Origin: Enterobacter kobei
GTDB taxonomy: Bacteria; Pseudomonadota; Gammaproteobacteria; Enterobacterales; Enterobacteriaceae
Reading direction: 5' to 3'
NCBI RefSeq assembly: GCF_018323985.1
Contig: NZ_AP024590.1
Span: forward strand, 124,001 to 188,000
Length of the DNA stretch: 64,000 nucleotides
Below the pieces are notes generated by a model that was not told the origin of the DNA, did no database searches, and saw only the letters and a list, made by a program, of their open reading frames with translations. Made by a program: the position numbers and the translations under genes. Shown one piece after another: positions 8,499 to 16,794 of the stretch; position 1 is the stretch's first letter; each line of letters begins with the position of its first letter.

Positions 8499-10000
8499 AG
8501 GGTGTGCTCCTTAATACGGGCCTGAAAGCCCTGAAGTGCTTCAATCAAAAGCTGATAATGGTGATATTTGCGTTGGTAATCGGTGTGGATAGTCATGTCC
8601 GGCATGAGGGTGCGGATCTCATATCGCAGGCTGCGCTGCGCCTCCTGGAAGGTGGCGTACAGGCCAGTACCTATCTGGGCGGCAAGGGCCGCACCGAAGC
8701 AGCCGGTCTCTTCCAGCTGCGGTAATTCCACCGGCAGACCGCTGACGTCTGCCAGCATCTGCATCCAGACGTCAGAATGGGCCGGACCGCCGGTCACGCG
8801 CAGCACGCGGACATCGCGAAAGCGCTCGCGCATGCGGTTGAGGTGCGTCATATGGCTGAACACCACGCCTTCATACACCGCCTGCAACAAATGGGCGCGG
8901 GTGTGCAGCGCCTGCATACCGTAGAAGCCGCTGGTCATGTCCAGTCCGGCGTTGCTGCCATAGAGAAACGGCAGGAAAAACAGTTCACTGCCAGCAGGCG
9001 GCAGGCTGGCGACAGCCTGGTTAATCTCAGCAAAAGGGATCGCGCCCCATTGGCTGGTGAGCCATTCGAGGTTGCCGGAGGAGGTGGGGCTGGCTTCATG
9101 GACGATGTATTGATCGTCGTTAACAAAGCGACCATAGACATAGGGGTGGGCTTCATTATCCCGTAATCCACTGGCAATGCCGCTGGTCACCGCCCACGTA
9201 CCCATCACTGCATTAAGCTGGTGTTCGTCCTTCAGGCCTGCGCAGAGTGCGGTGGAAACCACATCAAACAAGCCACCAACGACGGGCGTACCCGTCGCCA
9301 GACCGGTTATGGCGGCTGCCTGAGCGGTGATTTCCCCGCAAATCTGTGCCGATCCAACGATGGGCGGCAGGGCGGCGTCAATTTCGCTGATGTCGAGCCA
9401 GCGGGTGAGTTGCGGATCGTAAGATCCGGCGCACATGTTGTAGAGATTGGACTCGGAGATATTGCTCTCTTCGCAGCCCTTTTCGGCGGTCAGGCACCAG
9501 CGCAGATAATCATGGCCCATCATTACGCAGCCGATTTTCGCGTAGCGCGCAGGCTCGTGCTCTTTGATCCAGCGCAGTAGCGAGGCCGGATGTCCGGTCC
9601 ACAACGTCTGTCGGGTATGCGGATAGAGCCGTTGCGGAATGCCATCCTGTTGCCAGCGGCGGACGATCTCCAGCGCGCGACGGTCGGATGACAGGATGGC
9701 GTGGCCCAGTGGACGGTCCTCTTTATCCAGAAGAAACAGCCCCTTACCCTGAGCGGAAATACCCACGCCCTGGATCTGATCGCCAGCGACGCCGGTGCGT
9801 TGCAGCAAGCGGGCGATAGTGGCGGCACAGTGCTGCCACAGGTCATGCATGTCGCGCTCCGCACGGCCAGGTTTTTCACTCAGCGTGTGCAGCGGCTGGC
9901 GTTCGATGTTGTGCTCGTTGCCATGGCGGTCATAAAGCCCTGCTTTCAGGTAGGTGCCGCCACAATCAATACCCAGCCAGAAGGGCTGTTTGTTGTTCAT
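8495..10000 (-). CDS. lyxK: FGGY-family carbohydrate kinase LyxK (YiaP), L-xylulose / 3-keto-L-gulonate kinase
   Basis: ATP-dependent kinase that phosphorylates L-xylulose or 3-keto-L-gulonate, feeding SgbH. The 501-residue protein has the FGGY N-terminal phosphate loop GIDCGGTYLKAGLYD, the internal MMGHDYLRWCLT region, and the C-terminal ATP-binding signature VTGGPAHSDVWMQMLADV with GCFGAALAA. I chose the ATG at 10000 (MNNKQPFW) because AGAGGC precedes it at the right distance; the frame is open to 10024. Two REP sequences lie between this gene and the upstream transporter gene, a point where operon mRNA could be processed or stabilised. Confidence 0.92.
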   Translation of the reverse strand: MNNKQPFWLGIDCGGTYLKAGLYDRHGNEHNIERQPLHTLSEKPGRAERDMHDLWQHCAATIARLLQRTGVAGDQIQGVGISAQGKGLFLLDKEDRPLGHAILSSDRRALEIVRRWQQDGIPQRLYPHTRQTLWTGHPASLLRWIKEHEPARYAKIGCVMMGHDYLRWCLTAEKGCEESNISESNLYNMCAGSYDPQLTRWLDISEIDAALPPIVGSAQICGEITAQAAAITGLATGTPVVGGLFDVVSTALCAGLKDEHQLNAVMGTWAVTSGIASGLRDNEAHPYVYGRFVNDDQYIVHEASPTSSGNLEWLTSQWGAIPFAEINQAVASLPPAGSELFFLPFLYGSNAGLDMTSGFYGMQALHTRAHLLQAVYEGVVFSHMTHLNRMRERFRDVRVLRVTGGPAHSDVWMQMLADVSGLPVELPQLEETGCFGAALAAQIGTGLYATFQEAQRSLRYEIRTLMPDMTIHTDYQRKYHHYQLLIEALQGFQARIKEHTL

Positions 10001-10027
10001 GCTGATGCCTCTGTTACGGTGCACGTT

Positions 10028-10121
10028 TTGCCGGGTGGCGCTTCGCTCACCCGGCCTACGGTTTTACTCCGTTGCAGGATGGTGCCGACGTTGTAGGCCC
10101 GGCAAGCTTGCGCCGCCGGGC
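10028..10121. repeat. Two REP elements (BIME) inside the yia operon
   Basis: Two inverted REP-type palindromes sit at about 10028-10060 (GCCGGGTGGCG..CACCCGGCCTAC) and 10093-10121 (GTAGGCCCGGCAAGC..GCCGGGC), in opposite orientation, directly between the stop of yiaX2 and the start of lyxK. REPs of this type recur at 49381-49446 and 52964-53033 in this window. In operons they typically stabilise upstream mRNA or reduce downstream expression. Confidence 0.85.
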
Positions 10122-10128
10122 GTTGGCG

Positions 10129-11457
10129 TTACGCCACATGCTTACGCTGGCTGAGATTCGGTTTCGACGGGGCGCGAGCCACATCGCATGTGCCGGGCAG
10201 CAACAGCGCCATCAGTGCCGCCAGCGCCAGCGAGACGGCCAGGCAGTAAACGCCCGCGTCTTTGCTGTAAAGGGTGATCAGCACGCCGACGGCATACGGG
10301 CCGCAGAAGCCGCCAAGATTTCCCAGCGCATTGATAACTCCGCGCGCGCCTCCGGCCATTTCGGCGCTGAACAGGCGGGCCGGAATGGTCCAGAACACCC
10401 CCGCGGCGGATTGCAGGAAGAAGCCGCAGCCGACCAGCGCCGTGTATGACAGCCAGACGTGGTCTTTCAGCGCGACTGACAGGAACATGCACAGCGAAAA
10501 GCCGATCAGCGGCAGGGAAACGAACAGCTTGCGTTTGCCGGTTTTGTCCGACAGGGCAGAAAACAGGAACATCCCGGCAATCGCCCCGACATACGGCAGG
10601 ATGGCGAGCATTCCCACCTGGCCCATGGTGGAGTGGGTGAGCTCTTTCAGGATGGTAGGCAGCCACAGGGTGTAGCCGTAAATGCCAGTCTGATAGAAGA
10701 AGTTAAGGGCAATCAGTTGCCACATGGTTTTATCCGCCAGCACCGCGCTCAGTGAGGCATTGCGCACTTCTTTTCCGGCGATAGCACGCTGCTCGGCGGC
10801 CAGCGTATCCACGAGGTAGTTTTTCTCGGCGTCACTGATCCAGCGGGCTTCCTGCGGACGGTCATAAACGGTTAACGCCCACAGCACCAGCACCACGATG
10901 GAGAGCAAACCTTCAATAATAAACAGCCAGCGCCAGTCGAGAACGGTAATGATCCAGCCGGAAAGCGGCGCGGTGACGATCCCGGCTATAGGCACGAACA
11001 TGATAACGATGGCGTTTGCCCGTCCACGCTCGGCGTCGGGGAACCAGTTGCTGATCATCGTCAGCACCACCGGCAACATTCCCCCTTCGGCAACGCCGAG
11101 CAGAAAACGCAGCACCAGCAGTTGATACTGATTAGTGATAAGGCCAGTGAGTACGGAGATCACCGCCCAGGCTACCAGCGACCAGCCTATAAACTTTTTA
11201 CCGCTGCCGTGCACGGCGATTTTGCCGCCGGGGACCTGCAAAAAGAGATAGCCAATGAAAAATATCCCACCAGCCAGCCCCGCCATGGTCGCGGAAATAC
11301 CGAGTTCGGCATCCATACCGCCCGGCATTGCAAAAGCGATATTGACCCGATCCATATAAGAAATAATACAGGCAATGAGTATGGGGGGAATAATTCGCAG
11401 CCAGCGCTGGCGCGGGATAATATTACGTTCAGATGTAGGTGTAGAGGAAGTGTTCAT
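10129..11457 (-). CDS. yiaX2: MFS anion:cation symporter YiaX2, probable ascorbate or ketogulonate uptake
   Basis: A 442-residue transporter with about twelve membrane helices, of the major facilitator anion:cation symporter family (relatives carry hexuronates, phthalate and tartrate). Motifs include YMDRVNIAFAMPG after helix 1 and RFLLGVAEGGMLP in helix 4, with the long charged central loop typical of the family. In E. coli K-12 this operon position is filled by the YiaMNO TRAP transporter. Here, as in the Klebsiella yiaKLX1X2PQRS operon reported to be needed for aerobic ascorbate use, an MFS carrier replaces it. GAGA precedes the ATG at 11457. The gene name is by analogy with that Klebsiella operon. 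Confidence 0.85.
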   Translation of the reverse strand: MNTSSTPTSERNIIPRQRWLRIIPPILIACIISYMDRVNIAFAMPGGMDAELGISATMAGLAGGIFFIGYLFLQVPGGKIAVHGSGKKFIGWSLVAWAVISVLTGLITNQYQLLVLRFLLGVAEGGMLPVVLTMISNWFPDAERGRANAIVIMFVPIAGIVTAPLSGWIITVLDWRWLFIIEGLLSIVVLVLWALTVYDRPQEARWISDAEKNYLVDTLAAEQRAIAGKEVRNASLSAVLADKTMWQLIALNFFYQTGIYGYTLWLPTILKELTHSTMGQVGMLAILPYVGAIAGMFLFSALSDKTGKRKLFVSLPLIGFSLCMFLSVALKDHVWLSYTALVGCGFFLQSAAGVFWTIPARLFSAEMAGGARGVINALGNLGGFCGPYAVGVLITLYSKDAGVYCLAVSLALAALMALLLPGTCDVARAPSKPNLSQRKHVA

Positions 11458-11513
11458 CGTTGTCGTCTCATTAAAAACGGGCGTTATGATTAAGGTGTTG
11501 GCGTTATTTTTTA

Positions 11514-12446
11514 TTATTGTGTGGCATTAATTAACGCAGTAATGCCATCGCGTAATATCGCAATTCGATGGTCAACATCAGCATTAGCATTGATTTCCAG
11601 CAGCTTGATACCGGAAAAAAGTAACGATGCGGGCGGCGCCGCATTAAATAATTCCCGCGCCCGCTCGGTTGTTAATAAACTTTCGGGGCAGAAGGGTGCG
11701 AAAGGCGCATGCAGATCCTGCCATTCCCCGTAGGGGCCGTTTTCGCTGGTGCCGGAAAACATCAGGGCGCTGAGTTTCCCTGCCTGCCGCGCGGTGTGCA
11801 CGTGGGCGAGCGGCAGGTCGGCGCTGCGGCCTTCGATGGCGGATCGCGCCCAGTTAATGCACAGGCTGACATCAAGGTCGGTAATGCAGTCCAGCACCGC
11901 ATCCAGCGGCAGAAAACCCTTGCGCGGCGCGGTCTGCGTCATGGCATCGCAGTGTTCCAGCACCAGATCGCATGACCAGTCCCAGCCCGCTATCTCATTG
12001 ATGGACCGGGAAAAGGCGTCACGGGCGTCAGCAACGCTGGCATTGCCCGCCTGCGGTGCGGCCTGCAGTTCAAGGGCGATGATCTTGTGAGCATGCGCAT
12101 CGTTGATGCGGTTGATTTTGGTTTGCAGCTGCCGGTAATAAGCCACACACGCCCGGCGCTGTTCTTCGTCGGTGGAGGCGAGGCCAAAACCGCCATTACC
12201 GGCGCGGCGACGCATGGTTTCCATTACCGCCGTCACCACAATCTGCCAGTCGGCGGGCGTATGCGTCAGTAACCAGTCGTCGCCATACGGGTGTAAATTT
12301 TCCAGGCATGGCTGTTCAATGCCGCGAATGTGCGGCGTATCGGCAAGCTGTCGCCAGAACAGACTTTCCTCATATTCATTTTTCTGGTGAAACGACGGCG
12401 CGCAGGGATACGCGCCGATAATATAACCGGCGTCAGGGTTTTTCAT
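11514..12446 (-). CDS. yiaX1: YiaX1, DUF4862-like protein of unknown enzymatic function
   Basis: A 310-residue soluble protein with no signal peptide. I recognise it as the DUF4862-type protein at the yiaX1 position of the Klebsiella ascorbate operon; no activity is established to my knowledge. Visible features are IGAYPCAP at the N-terminus, an internal LVLEHCDAMT, LCINWARSAIEGR, HVHTARQ, and a C-terminal LLFSGIKLLEIN. The spacing of acidic and histidine residues at likely strand ends (EQP, ELQ, EHCD, NWARS, HVHT, KLLEIN) recalls a sugar-phosphate isomerase/epimerase TIM barrel. That is inference, not a demonstrated homology. AGGAG lies eight bases before the ATG. It may act on an ascorbate-derived intermediate such as a lactone or uronate. 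Confidence 0.75.
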   Translation of the reverse strand: MKNPDAGYIIGAYPCAPSFHQKNEYEESLFWRQLADTPHIRGIEQPCLENLHPYGDDWLLTHTPADWQIVVTAVMETMRRRAGNGGFGLASTDEEQRRACVAYYRQLQTKINRINDAHAHKIIALELQAAPQAGNASVADARDAFSRSINEIAGWDWSCDLVLEHCDAMTQTAPRKGFLPLDAVLDCITDLDVSLCINWARSAIEGRSADLPLAHVHTARQAGKLSALMFSGTSENGPYGEWQDLHAPFAPFCPESLLTTERARELFNAAPPASLLFSGIKLLEINANADVDHRIAILRDGITALINATQ

Positions 12447-12472
12447 TTATGGCTCCTGCCTGTCAGGCGGAA

Positions 12473-12940
12473 TTAATTCAGCGCGCTGAGCGCTACTTTT
12501 ACAACAATTTTACGAATAGGGGTGCTCCGTAATTTATTGCAACCGGGACGATGTACGTCCTGCGGGAAAAATATTGCGTAGCTGCCCGGCACCATGTCAA
12601 AAAAGAATTCGTTTTGGCTGTCGTGATAAAAAATAATATCGCGCTCGGTTAATAAGGATTCGCTAATAACATTATTTCCGGTGTCGATCGCCAGACCTAT
12701 TTTTTCTTCTCCCCAGGCCAGAAACTGAATATCCAGATACTGGCGGTGTACTTCCGGGCGGATCTCCTCTTCAGGGCGGGTGGTCAGATCGATAATCTGC
12801 GCATAAATGTTCTTGCCGTCGATTTCCACCACGCCCGGCGGCAGGGCGCGAAAATCGGTGGTACGCAGAAATTCGAGGGCGGTTTCTATCGCTGCCGGTA
12901 GGCGGCAGGGATTAGGTTGAGCAATATGACCGAAAAGCAT
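12473..12940 (-). CDS. yiaL: YhcH/YjgK/YiaL family protein YiaL
   Basis: A 155-residue cupin-like protein of the YhcH/YjgK/YiaL (DUF386) family, whose relatives occur in sialic acid and other sugar operons and are suspected anomerases or metal-dependent sugar-processing proteins. Conserved blocks are VHRQYLDIQFLAWGEEKIG, IIFYHDSQNEFFFDMVPGSYAIFFPQDVHRPG and a C-terminal IRKIVVKV. The histidines and glutamates in these blocks are probable metal ligands. The ATG at 12940 is preceded by a perfect GGAGG. It starts 11 bases after the end of yiaK on the same strand. Precise reaction in the ascorbate/ketogulonate route is unknown. Confidence 0.88.
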   Translation of the reverse strand: MLFGHIAQPNPCRLPAAIETALEFLRTTDFRALPPGVVEIDGKNIYAQIIDLTTRPEEEIRPEVHRQYLDIQFLAWGEEKIGLAIDTGNNVISESLLTERDIIFYHDSQNEFFFDMVPGSYAIFFPQDVHRPGCNKLRSTPIRKIVVKVALSALN

Positions 12941-12951
12941 GATCAGCCTCC

Positions 12952-13950
12952 TTACAGCGCCTGAATTTTTTCCCACACGCTGTCATCCACGGTAATGCCG
13001 TGGCGACGGTTTTCTTCTGTCAGACGCGTGAATTCGTGCCCCGGCAGGCGGATAGCGACGTTTTCGTCCGCGCGTTCGGCGCTGGTGATGAAATCCATAA
13101 TGCGTTGCAGTTTGGCGTCTTTCGATGCGCCGTCGATCAGACGGTCGACTTCAATGGCGATGAAGATCTGCGAGATGCCGTACTCATCGCTATTGTCCTC
13201 GGTAACTTCAGCCACTGATGCGCCGTCTGACAGCAGGGTGGCGATCATGTCCAGCACAATGGATAAGCCCGAGCCTTTCCAGTAGCCCATCGGCAGAATG
13301 CGGCGGTTTTTCTCAATGGGTGCCGGATCGCGGGTCAGGTTTCCGGCATCGTCAAAGCCGCCATCCACCGGCAACTGGCGCCCTGCCAGACGGTTCACTT
13401 CCAGCATGCCGTAAGAGAACATCGACATCGACATGTCCACCATGGTGATCGGGCTGGACGGGATGGCGACGATCAGCGGGTTGGTGCCGATGCGGCATGT
13501 TTTCGCCCCCCACGGCGGCATGACGGCAATCGAGTTGGTCCAGCAGATGCCGATATAGCCTTTCTCTGCCGCCTGCCAGCCGTAGCTGCCGCCGCGCATC
13601 CAGTGGTTGGCGTTCCGCACCGCCACAAGTCCAATGCCGTGATCGGCGGCCAGTTCGGTGGCACGATCCATCATTTTTTTAGCAGTAAGATTGCCGATAG
13701 AACGCTGCGCATCCCACTGTTCAATAGCACCAAGACTGACAACCCGCTTCGGGAGGGCGTCAGGAATAATATCGCCGTTATCCAGTTGCTGAATGAACCG
13801 CGGGAAGCGGTTGACGCCGTGCGAAGAGACGCCGGCTTCGGTGGTGCGCGCGAACATCTCTGCGCAGGCTTCTGCGGTATCGGCAGCAATTCCGCGCGCC
13901 AGCAGCACCCGGCTGAACGCCTCTTTTAACTCTGCAAAGCTCACTTTCAT
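12952..13950 (-). CDS. yiaK: 2,3-diketo-L-gulonate reductase YiaK (DlgD)
   Basis: NADH-dependent reductase of the malate/L-lactate dehydrogenase (LDH2) family that reduces 2,3-diketo-L-gulonate to 3-keto-L-gulonate, the entry step to the LyxK-SgbHUE chain. The product of 332 residues matches the E. coli length. Motifs are EAGVSSHGVNRFPRF (with the catalytic-region histidine), RNANHWMRGGSYGWQAAEKG, WTNSIAVMPPWGA, IGTNPLIVAIP, and MGYWKGSGLSIVLDMIATLLS. I selected the ATG at 13950, nine bases after AGGAG, over the open frame to 14043 because it reproduces the known N-terminus MKVSFAELK. First gene of the operon, divergent from yiaJ. Confidence 0.95.
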   Translation of the reverse strand: MKVSFAELKEAFSRVLLARGIAADTAEACAEMFARTTEAGVSSHGVNRFPRFIQQLDNGDIIPDALPKRVVSLGAIEQWDAQRSIGNLTAKKMMDRATELAADHGIGLVAVRNANHWMRGGSYGWQAAEKGYIGICWTNSIAVMPPWGAKTCRIGTNPLIVAIPSSPITMVDMSMSMFSYGMLEVNRLAGRQLPVDGGFDDAGNLTRDPAPIEKNRRILPMGYWKGSGLSIVLDMIATLLSDGASVAEVTEDNSDEYGISQIFIAIEVDRLIDGASKDAKLQRIMDFITSAERADENVAIRLPGHEFTRLTEENRRHGITVDDSVWEKIQAL

Positions 13951-14003
13951 CCCGTATGACTCCTGTTTTTTGGCTATCAGGCTGATCGCTTTTTTATCAC
14001 TAA

Positions 14004-14020
14004 ATTTCACTATGCGAAAT
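14004..14020. promoter_or_regulatory. Candidate YiaJ (IclR-type) operator
   Basis: The palindrome ATTTC-N7-GAAAT at 14004-14020 lies in the 228-base divergent region between yiaK and yiaJ, about 55 bases upstream of yiaK. IclR-family repressors commonly bind palindromes of this shape with ATTTC/GAAAT arms. A second ATTTC follows within ten bases. This is the best candidate operator; binding has not been shown. Confidence 0.5.
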
Positions 14021-14178
14021 CTGATTTCAAATATAGCGATCACTTTTTAACAAAGCAATCGTCATAGAGAATTGTGATTTTCTTTTAAATCAGTGAATTA
14101 CAATATTTCTGTCCAGATCGTGAACTGAAACACACTTTGCGCTACCATCAGGACGCGATAAAAACGGGAGTGGAAGCG

Positions 14179-15030
14179 ATGAAACGCAAAGAGGCTGACG
14201 TGACAGACGTGGCACAGGAAAAAGAGCGGCCCGCCGGGAGCCAGAGTTTGTTTCGCGGTCTGATGTTGATTGAAATTCTCAGCAATTATCCGAACGGCTG
14301 CCCGCTGGCCCACCTGTCTGAGCTGGCCGGGCTGAATAAAAGCACCGTGCATCGTTTGCTGCAGGGCCTGCAATCCTGTGGCTACGTCACCCCCGCGCCT
14401 GCGGCCGGGAGCTACCGGCTAACAACCAAATTTATTGCCGTGGGCCAGAAGGCGTTAAGTTCGCTGAATATCATTCATGTCGCGGCCCCGCACCTGGAAG
14501 CGCTCAATATCGCCACCGGCGAAACCATCAATTTTTCCAGCCGTGAAGACGATCACGCGATCCTGATCTACAAGCTGGAGCCGACCACCGGCATGCTGCG
14601 TACGCGCGCCTATATTGGCCAACATATGCCGCTCTATTGTTCAGCGATGGGCAAAATTTATATGGCGTTTGGTCAGCCGGAGTATGTGAAAGCGTACTGG
14701 GAGAGCCATCAGGATCAGATCCAGCCGTTGACACGTAACACCATCACTGCGCTACCGGCGATGTATGAGGAACTGGCGCAGATCCGCGACAGCAGTATGG
14801 CGATGGATCGTGAAGAAAATGAACTGGGCGTGTCGTGTATTGCGGTGCCGGTGTTCGACATCCATCGGCGTGTGCCTTATGCGATTTCCATTTCGCTTTC
14901 TACTTCGCGGCTTAAGCAGATCGGCGAAAAGAATCTGCTTAAACCGCTGCGAGAGACCGCGCAGGCGATCTCCCGTGAACTGGGTTTCTCCGTGCCGGAA
15001 GTTAACGTCAACGACACCGGCTCAGCGTAA
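14179..15030 (+). CDS. yiaJ: IclR-family repressor YiaJ of the yia/sgb operon
   Basis: Transcriptional repressor of the yiaK-S operon in enterobacteria. The 283-residue product has an N-terminal winged helix-turn-helix (about residues 20-80, including LAHLSELAGLNKSTVHRLLQGLQSCGYV) and a C-terminal IclR effector domain with YCSAMGKIYMAF and ENELGVSCIAVPVFD. Similarity to E. coli YiaJ is very high through the whole length. I chose ATG 14179 (GGGAG eight bases upstream) over the earlier in-frame start at 14137. It is divergent from yiaK, and its 3' end overlaps the convergent TpsB-type gene by nine bases. Confidence 0.94.
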   Translation: MKRKEADVTDVAQEKERPAGSQSLFRGLMLIEILSNYPNGCPLAHLSELAGLNKSTVHRLLQGLQSCGYVTPAPAAGSYRLTTKFIAVGQKALSSLNIIHVAAPHLEALNIATGETINFSSREDDHAILIYKLEPTTGMLRTRAYIGQHMPLYCSAMGKIYMAFGQPEYVKAYWESHQDQIQPLTRNTITALPAMYEELAQIRDSSMAMDREENELGVSCIAVPVFDIHRRVPYAISISLSTSRLKQIGEKNLLKPLRETAQAISRELGFSVPEVNVNDTGSA

Positions 15031-16737
15031 GTTATTAAAATTCCACGTCACTGTGAGGTTATAGCGCCAGTCGCGCTGGCGGGAGTCGGTGGGCAGATCG
15101 CCTGTCGGACGGGCGGCTTCTACCGCCAGCGTATAGTGTTTGTTATCGCCCACCATTACGCCCGCCGCCACCGAGCTTAAGCGCTGCTGGCGAAAGCCGG
15201 ACGCGTTATACCAGGTACGCGCGGTGTCGGCCAGCACGTAAGGCTGCACCGTCGCAAGCCAGGTGCTTTCTTTGCGATTGTGCAGATAGCGTAGCTCCAG
15301 TTGCCCGCCGTAGCCGTAATCCCCGCTGGCTTCGCCATCCTGATAGCCGCGCCCGAAGCGCTGCGCGCCAAACTGGACGCGCTCCGGATCCGGCAGCGTG
15401 GCGTCAGACCAGACGCCCTCCACGGATGAACTTAACCGCCATTTTTCCGCCATCATCCAGCCTGCATCCACGTTGCCTTTCCAGCGGGTGAAGCTGAGAT
15501 CGGTACCGGCCACCGGAGAGACATCGGCATCGAAAGTATCCAGCCCCTGACGCAGGTTCAGCCGGGCGTTGATGCTGGCTTTGGTGAATTCCCGGTAGCC
15601 GGTGATGCCCAGATCCAGCGCCGGATAGCGGGTGTGCTGGCTTTGCGATGGCAGCGGGATTGTCTGCCCGAAGCCGCGCGCCCGCAGGTCGATATCGTTA
15701 CGTTTGTTGGTGTAGTCGAGGCCACCGGAAAGGCTGATTTGCTTTTGCCGGGTGAGCAGCAACGGATAACCAAAACTGACGCCGGCGTTGTACTGCGTCG
15801 ATTGCTGACGAGCATCCACCGTGAAGCCGGGAAGGTTCAGCAACGGCGTAAAATCCTTGGGATCGTCGCGATAAAAGCTGCCCCGCAGCTGCATGCTCAG
15901 CCCTTCGTCAGTGAGAAACTGCTGATAATTTAGCCCGACATAGGTCTTGCGGGTTTCACCATCCAGCGGCACAAAGGTGGCCACGCCGAGCTGATCGCCA
16001 TAGGCGGTGAGGTTGCTCAGCGTGCCGTTAACCAGCGCCAGATTTTCCCCCCGGCGTACGTCCAGGGTGGAGGAGAGATCCCAGATACGCGGCTGGCTGG
16101 CGTCCACTTGCATCACTGCGGCGCCATAAATATTCTTCGGCAGTTGCGCGTTTACATACACTTTGGTGCCCGGCGTGCGGGTCATCAGCTGGCTGTAGCG
16201 GTCAAAGGTGTCCTGGCGCAATGGCTTTTCGGTCATCATTTTTTCTGCCAGCCGTTTTAAACGTGCGGCGATGCGGGCGTTATTGCTCTGAATAGCGCTG
16301 TGCGCCACGTAGCCTTCCACCAGCACGATATTAATCTTGCCGTTGTGGAAATTATTATCCGGCAGCCAGGCGTAAGAGAGCGGGTAGCCATCGGCCCGAT
16401 AGCGGGTAGTAATGTCATTCACCAGCCGGATGATTTCCTTCAGCGGCACGGTTTTGCCTGCATAAGGACGAAAGGGGGCGAGCAGGCTTTTCAGCGGGTA
16501 AAGCTTACCGCCGATAAACTGGATATGCCTGACCAGTACAGTCGTTTCCGGGGTGAGCTGTGTGCCGGATTTGGGTAAGGAGACGGTTGGCACGCTGCGT
16601 TTAACCGCCCCAGGATCCTGCTCGCCGGGGATGGCTTTTGAGGGGTTAGCCGGGTCGATAATGGCGGGGAGGGTATCCGCCCGGGCGATGCCAAGCACCG
16701 CGCCGCACATGAGCGCATAGCAGAGATGTAGTCTCAT
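15022..16737 (-). CDS. TpsB/FhaC/ShlB-family outer-membrane transporter
   Basis: Omp85-superfamily transporter of two-partner secretion. The 571-residue product starts with a signal peptide (cleavage probably after GIARA near residue 20). A POTRA region follows at about residues 65-145 (VRHIQFIGGKLYPLKSLL to INIVLVEGYV), and then a beta-barrel of about 16 strands. The conserved loop-6 motif is present as FGRGY in GAQRFGRGYQDGEASGDYG, the place of the VRGY tip arginine. ATG 16737 follows AGGG; a GTG at 16755 is also in frame. The C-terminus ends WNFNNLR, not in the aromatic residue usual for outer-membrane barrels. The only candidate partner is the lipoprotein gene upstream; no TpsA exoprotein gene is in the window. 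Confidence 0.88.
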   Translation of the reverse strand: MRLHLCYALMCGAVLGIARADTLPAIIDPANPSKAIPGEQDPGAVKRSVPTVSLPKSGTQLTPETTVLVRHIQFIGGKLYPLKSLLAPFRPYAGKTVPLKEIIRLVNDITTRYRADGYPLSYAWLPDNNFHNGKINIVLVEGYVAHSAIQSNNARIAARLKRLAEKMMTEKPLRQDTFDRYSQLMTRTPGTKVYVNAQLPKNIYGAAVMQVDASQPRIWDLSSTLDVRRGENLALVNGTLSNLTAYGDQLGVATFVPLDGETRKTYVGLNYQQFLTDEGLSMQLRGSFYRDDPKDFTPLLNLPGFTVDARQQSTQYNAGVSFGYPLLLTRQKQISLSGGLDYTNKRNDIDLRARGFGQTIPLPSQSQHTRYPALDLGITGYREFTKASINARLNLRQGLDTFDADVSPVAGTDLSFTRWKGNVDAGWMMAEKWRLSSSVEGVWSDATLPDPERVQFGAQRFGRGYQDGEASGDYGYGGQLELRYLHNRKESTWLATVQPYVLADTARTWYNASGFRQQRLSSVAAGVMVGDNKHYTLAVEAARPTGDLPTDSRQRDWRYNLTVTWNFNNLR

Positions 16738-16756
16738 GATGTCATCCCTTATCACA

Positions 16757-16784
16757 GGAAAACGTGCCCCCGGACGGGGGCACG
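16757..16784 (-). terminator. Strong hairpin with short U-tract between lipoprotein and tpsB genes
   Basis: A perfect 9-bp GC-rich stem (CGTGCCCCC / GGGGGCACG, 16763-16771 with 16776-16784) and a 4-base loop are followed, on the minus strand, by TTTT at 16762-16759. It falls 10 bases after the lipoprotein stop and 20 bases before the TpsB ATG. It would act as a partial terminator, giving much more lipoprotein than transporter from a shared promoter. Confidence 0.7.
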
Positions 16785-16794
16785 GTACAGCGTG

